From Aequorivita sp. (lineage in GTDB: Bacteria > Bacteroidota > Bacteroidia > Flavobacteriales > Flavobacteriaceae): a DNA stretch of 57,491 nucleotides. A model generated the notes under the pieces. The model saw only the letters and a list, made by a program, of their open reading frames with translations, did not search any database and had not been told where the DNA came from. Below are positions 53,877 through 57,491 of this stretch, piece after piece. Position numbers and translations under genes: made by a program. Every line of letters begins with the position of its first letter. Positions within the stretch are counted from its first letter, which is position 1. The stretch is from the NCBI GenBank assembly GCA_002715485.1, contig PAZL01000066.1:1-57491 (forward strand), in the 5' to 3' direction.

Positions 53877-56627
53877 TTATGCATTGTCGTGCATAAATTC
53901 AGCAAAGGAAACATAGGCCGGAATAAAAGCTGTCTCAACGCCGGGTGTTGAAGAAGCTAAGGCTTCCAAAAGCAATGATATCTGCTGTCGCGGATCAGCC
54001 CGAAAAAAGTCAGGGCCAATAAATAAGGTATTCCCTGCAATGGTGGCTCCGCCCATCCATGATACTACACCAGCCGCAATACCAAAAACAGTTAGGTCTC
54101 TTTTTACGGCAAAGTGCATCAATTTATACTTTTCAACAATAGCTGCTAGTTTCACCATATCGTCCAAGGTTGGTTGGTGGGGTGGAATTGATGGGTCATT
54201 TACCGGGAATCGCAATGCAACTTCGTGCATATATGCATTGGCCCAAGTTGATGCCCAAGTTTGTGAACCATCCCGCACTTGCTGTGCTTCACCAAAAAGT
54301 TGTCCCGAATGGCTCTTGGCCCACGCAAGTCTTTTTTCCAAATGGGCTATTGCGAGTTTTAGAGGGTCTTCATCAGTAGCATTTATGCCTATAAAAGTAT
54401 CGTTGGAGGGAGTGCTTATTCCAGACGGAACTGCGTTTACATTTCCAGTTGCCTGTACTTCTTTTGCGAAAAGCGCAAAAAGCGCATAACTGTCTGAATT
54501 TCGCAAACGGTCTTCAGGCGAAAGCTGGAACATCATTCTTTCGTGTCTATAAGCTACATCCTTCGTTCCTTCTGTTAAAGCTCCCGCGCCACCCAAAGGT
54601 GTGGTTCCGTGGGCACTTTCGTGAATTAGATTCCTCGCCGCGTCATTGGTGTTCAAACTTTTGAAAGTAGGAACGCACAATGTCATGGTTGAAGCGGAAT
54701 CTACACCATTATTATATGCAATGGGTCCATTTTCACAACCACCGGTATCGCATTGACCGCCACAATTGGTAATTGCGGGTAAGCCTGCAACATGCGCTTG
54801 CAATCTTAATAAATTGTTTGAAAGTGTTGCTAAAATGGTGGCATCATTGTTTCCGAAAAACCGCTGTACTAAATTCGGGTTAAAATCTGCGTGTGTTGCA
54901 TTTGCAGCATTAATGGCTGCTGTCATTGCGGCATTGGCTATAGGCAATGCGGTATTAAATGCCGTCAATGTAGCTGGATCCATTGCCGAGCAAGCTTGGG
55001 TAGGCGGGTTTACTTTTTGGGGAGGATTGCTTCCCACAACTATTGCATCGCAATCTAAAGTTGTGGGAGTAGCTGTTCCTGTTAGAATTTCAACGCTTCT
55101 CGCACTGGCAAAATCACTTCGAGTTGAAGTGGCTGCAGCATTTCCTATAGCTGAAACAACATTTATTGCATTTGGATTCTGCTGTAATCTTGACAAAACC
55201 GCATTGGCCCTATCCTGTGCGAGAGTGCTCGGTTCTTCCATACTTGCAAAGCCAATGAGTCTTACATTCGTTGGTGTTGTTAATTTTAGGACATCAATTG
55301 CGGCAATCCCACCAGCAGTAAGAACGGCACTTCCCGCTGCGAAAAAGATTTTGTCCTGTGAAGAAGCAGGTATTCTATTAATTTGAAAATCATTCGGCCC
55401 CGCTGTTGGCATTACGGCTGGCAGCGTACCTGCAGTTGGCTGGAGTGTTACTAGACTTTTTCGGTTTTGTGTTGAATCTATCGATGAAAACTCCTCAGTT
55501 TCACCGTGTGCAAATTTGTTAAAGGTTGCGGTTGACGGAATACCGCGACTTCCATCGCTTGGGTTTTTAAGTTCATTTTCAACTGCATTTGCGCGATCAC
55601 AGGAAAGGCGCCAATTGATTGAAGCCGCTCCATCACAGCTCGCAAAACCATCAATGCGTATAGTATCATTGCGTGCGTCGGCGTGCCACTTTGCCGCAAT
55701 TGCTGAAAGCGCTGCCTTGCTTTGGGCGTCTATGGCCCAGTTTCCGACCACATAATTTATTTCGGTATTTTGATGGGTTGGGCGCGATGTTTCGGTAGAA
55801 CATCCGTTCATACCCGTTGCTGGAATAGTTGTTGGATTATTTTCACAGACCCGCTGAATATTATTGTGGATGCCCTTATTTTGTTGAATCACATGCGTAA
55901 GTTCGTGTGCCAACAAGTGTTTTCCAGATTTTGTGGAAGGATTGAATTTTCCGGCATTAAAATAAATATCGTTGCCGTTTGTGAAAGCTTGAGCTCCCAA
56001 TGCACTGCTCATTTGTATTGATGTAGTGTTATTATGAATGCGGACATTCCCGAAATCTGCCCCAAAACTTTTCTCCAATTCTACTTTAGAATTTTTGGGC
56101 AAGGGAGCACCACTTCCTTTCGTGCTTTTTAAAGCGCTTTCAACATTTAGAGTTGGAGCATTGTCGCTTTTTGAGGATTTTTTCTGAATGTTTTCTTCAT
56201 TCTGTTCGCAGGCATCACATTTTTTTTGAATTTCAGCAGTCTCATCATTTTCCGAGGCTTTTGAAATAGCGGTATCTTTTTCACATTCCTCACATTTTTC
56301 TTGGATTTTTTCTTCTTCAACACTCTTTAATTGGACCAATGGGGTTATGGAATCGGAAAGCGGTTTTTGTTGGATTTCCGTACTGTCTTCCTCGTTTTGT
56401 TTCTGGATTTTTGCAGCTGGAAAGAAAGTTTCCGAAGCACAGAAGGCACCATTTTCCATTCGCTGCACCACTTTATCGGCTACGGAATCGGCTTCCTTTT
56501 CATAGGCGTCATCGGCTTTTCCCACAGATAGCTTGGCTTGGGCCGCAAAAAAAGGAGTATTGCCTTTTAAGGGCTGCAACGAATTTGGTTTTCCGTTTTG
56601 GGCGCTATGTGATGAAAATGCTCTCAT
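53877..56627 (-). CDS. DUF4157-OmpA-OmpA-M35-like peptidase protein, eCIS-associated
   Basis: 916-aa protein; the start at MRAFSSHSA (56627), 4 bp after the previous stop, fits the family better than one 18 bp upstream. A disordered N-region with repeated CxxC (KCEECEK, KKCDACEQ) leads to DUF4157 with HELTH (241-245). Then come two OmpA-like domains (about 290-395 and 425-515), and a domain with HESAH (669-673), GTKDVAY (687-693) and NSDSYALF (710-717), the layout of M35 aspzincin-type peptidases. The domain order makes it a candidate effector of the injection system. Confidence 0.85.
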   Translation of the reverse strand: MRAFSSHSAQNGKPNSLQPLKGNTPFFAAQAKLSVGKADDAYEKEADSVADKVVQRMENGAFCASETFFPAAKIQKQNEEDSTEIQQKPLSDSITPLVQLKSVEEEKIQEKCEECEKDTAISKASENDETAEIQKKCDACEQNEENIQKKSSKSDNAPTLNVESALKSTKGSGAPLPKNSKVELEKSFGADFGNVRIHNNTTSIQMSSALGAQAFTNGNDIYFNAGKFNPSTKSGKHLLAHELTHVIQQNKGIHNNIQRVCENNPTTIPATGMNGCSTETSRPTHQNTEINYVVGNWAIDAQSKAALSAIAAKWHADARNDTIRIDGFASCDGAASINWRLSCDRANAVENELKNPSDGSRGIPSTATFNKFAHGETEEFSSIDSTQNRKSLVTLQPTAGTLPAVMPTAGPNDFQINRIPASSQDKIFFAAGSAVLTAGGIAAIDVLKLTTPTNVRLIGFASMEEPSTLAQDRANAVLSRLQQNPNAINVVSAIGNAAATSTRSDFASARSVEILTGTATPTTLDCDAIVVGSNPPQKVNPPTQACSAMDPATLTAFNTALPIANAAMTAAINAANATHADFNPNLVQRFFGNNDATILATLSNNLLRLQAHVAGLPAITNCGGQCDTGGCENGPIAYNNGVDSASTMTLCVPTFKSLNTNDAARNLIHESAHGTTPLGGAGALTEGTKDVAYRHERMMFQLSPEDRLRNSDSYALFALFAKEVQATGNVNAVPSGISTPSNDTFIGINATDEDPLKLAIAHLEKRLAWAKSHSGQLFGEAQQVRDGSQTWASTWANAYMHEVALRFPVNDPSIPPHQPTLDDMVKLAAIVEKYKLMHFAVKRDLTVFGIAAGVVSWMGGATIAGNTLFIGPDFFRADPRQQISLLLEALASSTPGVETAFIPAYVSFAEFMHDNA

Positions 56628-56631
56628 AATT

Positions 56632-57491
56632 TTACCAATCCACAAAAAGAATCTTTTTCTTCCATGGAAGCTTAATCAAATGTAGATTCCATGGTAGTTT
56701 GTCCAAAAGAATATCCTGGGTTTTACGTGGTATAAATAGCTGTTGTTTTTCTTCTGAAATAGTAAGTTTTCCCTCCCTCTGCAAAAATTCATTTTGAAGA
56801 ATTGCGGTGGAATTGCTTTTGAGCGCCGTCCAATGACCAAGCACTGCCTCCAGCAAAATTTCACAAGCCATTTTTTGTTCCTTTGTCAAGAGAATATGTC
56901 GGTTCACTGGATGGTGAAGAGGAAGATTGCAGAGAAATTTCTCAAAAATAAGTTCATACTCATACGGCTGTTCTTTCCCTGTTGCCAAATAGTGAAGTAA
57001 AAGAATGGCTTCATCAATTTTCTCAGGTTTTATATTTTTTTCTGTAAGAAAATCCATTTTTTCAAAAAACATTTTTAGGAAGGGATGCAACAATATTAAT
57101 CCTGCGTTTTGTATCAAAATAACATCCTGATTTGTTTCAATTTTTTCTTCAGGAGTAATATTAGCTATCTCTGTTTGGCTCTTTTCAGTTTCAATAGAAA
57201 CATTTTTTTCAGTCATTCCATTTTGAAGATTTTTTGTGTTCAAAGAAAAATCCAAGCCAAAACTTTCCTTTAAGATCTGTTGCAATTTTGAAATTTCCTT
57301 GATGGGAATATTTTGGAATATTTTTTCTACTTCTTCCTCTTTTTTATGAATTGAATACTGAATAGCAACTTCCCAAAATTGAGGTCTAAATTTTTCCGGA
57401 ACCTTACTTTTCCAATGTATTGATTCATTTTTTTTTAAATAGGAATTTACAATTTTAAATAACTGATTGTCATTAAATTGATAAATAAACC
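56632..57491 (-). CDS. contractile injection system tape measure-type protein, 5' end outside window
   Basis: Only the C-terminal 286 residues are in the window: the frame is open to the edge at 57491, and the first methionine-type codon inside (TTG at 57285) is not the true start. Features of the family end: LIQNAGLILLHPFLKMFFEK, ILLLHYLATGKEQPYEYELI, LGHWTALKSNSTAILQNEF and WNLHLIKLPWKKKILFVDW at the terminus. In eCIS clusters this protein sets or measures tube length. Its stop lies 4 bp before the DUF4157 start. Confidence 0.88.
   Translation of the reverse strand, partial: FIYQFNDNQLFKIVNSYLKKNESIHWKSKVPEKFRPQFWEVAIQYSIHKKEEEVEKIFQNIPIKEISKLQQILKESFGLDFSLNTKNLQNGMTEKNVSIETEKSQTEIANITPEEKIETNQDVILIQNAGLILLHPFLKMFFEKMDFLTEKNIKPEKIDEAILLLHYLATGKEQPYEYELIFEKFLCNLPLHHPVNRHILLTKEQKMACEILLEAVLGHWTALKSNSTAILQNEFLQREGKLTISEEKQQLFIPRKTQDILLDKLPWNLHLIKLPWKKKILFVDW

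Noticed and set aside
54766-55386. 206-aa plus-strand frame
   Set aside because: Shadow of the DUF4157 gene, with alanine-rich composition from the opposite strand.

Overview
The window comes from a low-GC member of the Bacteroidota, almost certainly a flavobacterium. The signs are two secreted proteins with C-terminal type IX secretion (T9SS) sorting domains, a SusC-like TonB-dependent receptor with a carboxypeptidase-regulatory N-domain, Bacteroidota-type promoters (TAnnTTTG -7 boxes), weak Shine-Dalgarno sequences and many families typical of the group (2TM, DUF2891, DUF4331, LETM1-like, SatD/DUF3307). The genus cannot be fixed from the sequence. I see no tRNA, rRNA, insertion sequence or CRISPR array.

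Layout. 143-6253 (minus) is a tightly overlapping six-gene operon: SpoIIM-like protein, polytopic membrane protein, DUF4129, DUF4350, MoxR ATPase and DUF58, with an RDD protein and a TRIC-type channel diverging from it. 7725-9068 is a secreted LRR protein, followed by an 18-unit, 21-bp tandem array (9081-9458). 9534-16501 holds housekeeping and signalling genes: cyclophilin, CoA-type Nudix hydrolase, acyltransferase, a sigma factor with a membrane partner, type II NADH dehydrogenase, a membrane nucleotide cyclase and a YdeI-like protein. 16723-17450 is a DUF2975/HTH pair. 17590-23499 is a receptor/TPR/LytS-LytTR cluster with three 2TM domains and the remnant of a fourth. 23500-29095 holds a LETM1-like gene, a DUF4331/TPR cluster and an ECF sigma/anti-sigma pair. 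29300-32746 is a very large secreted M36 metallopeptidase.

32831-43821 is mostly metabolic: flavin reductase, pabB-like gene, the satD-DUF3307 pair behind a triple operator, tilS, then pfkA-gapA-sugar kinase-pgi and the YifB ATPase. 43923-48124 holds an M16 peptidase and a DUF2891 lipoprotein. 48126-57491 (minus) is the distal end of an extracellular contractile injection system (eCIS) locus. It runs from a tape-measure-type protein cut by the window edge, through a DUF4157-OmpA-OmpA-M35-like peptidase protein, an unrecognised beta-rich protein, a peptidoglycan-binding/CHAP protein and a membrane patatin, to an AAA+ ATPase.

Three regulatory patterns stand out. (1) Two promoters, for the TonB receptor and the TPR gene, carry the same pair of LytTR-consensus half-sites at 21-bp period and at the same distance from their -7 boxes; the LytTR regulator is encoded in the same cluster. 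(2) Three 24-bp palindromic operators with exact 29-bp periodicity lie directly upstream of the satD promoter. (3) A 9-bp-arm dyad overlaps the -33 region of the DUF2975/HTH pair. The most effector-like gene is the two-HExxH DUF4157 protein of the eCIS locus.
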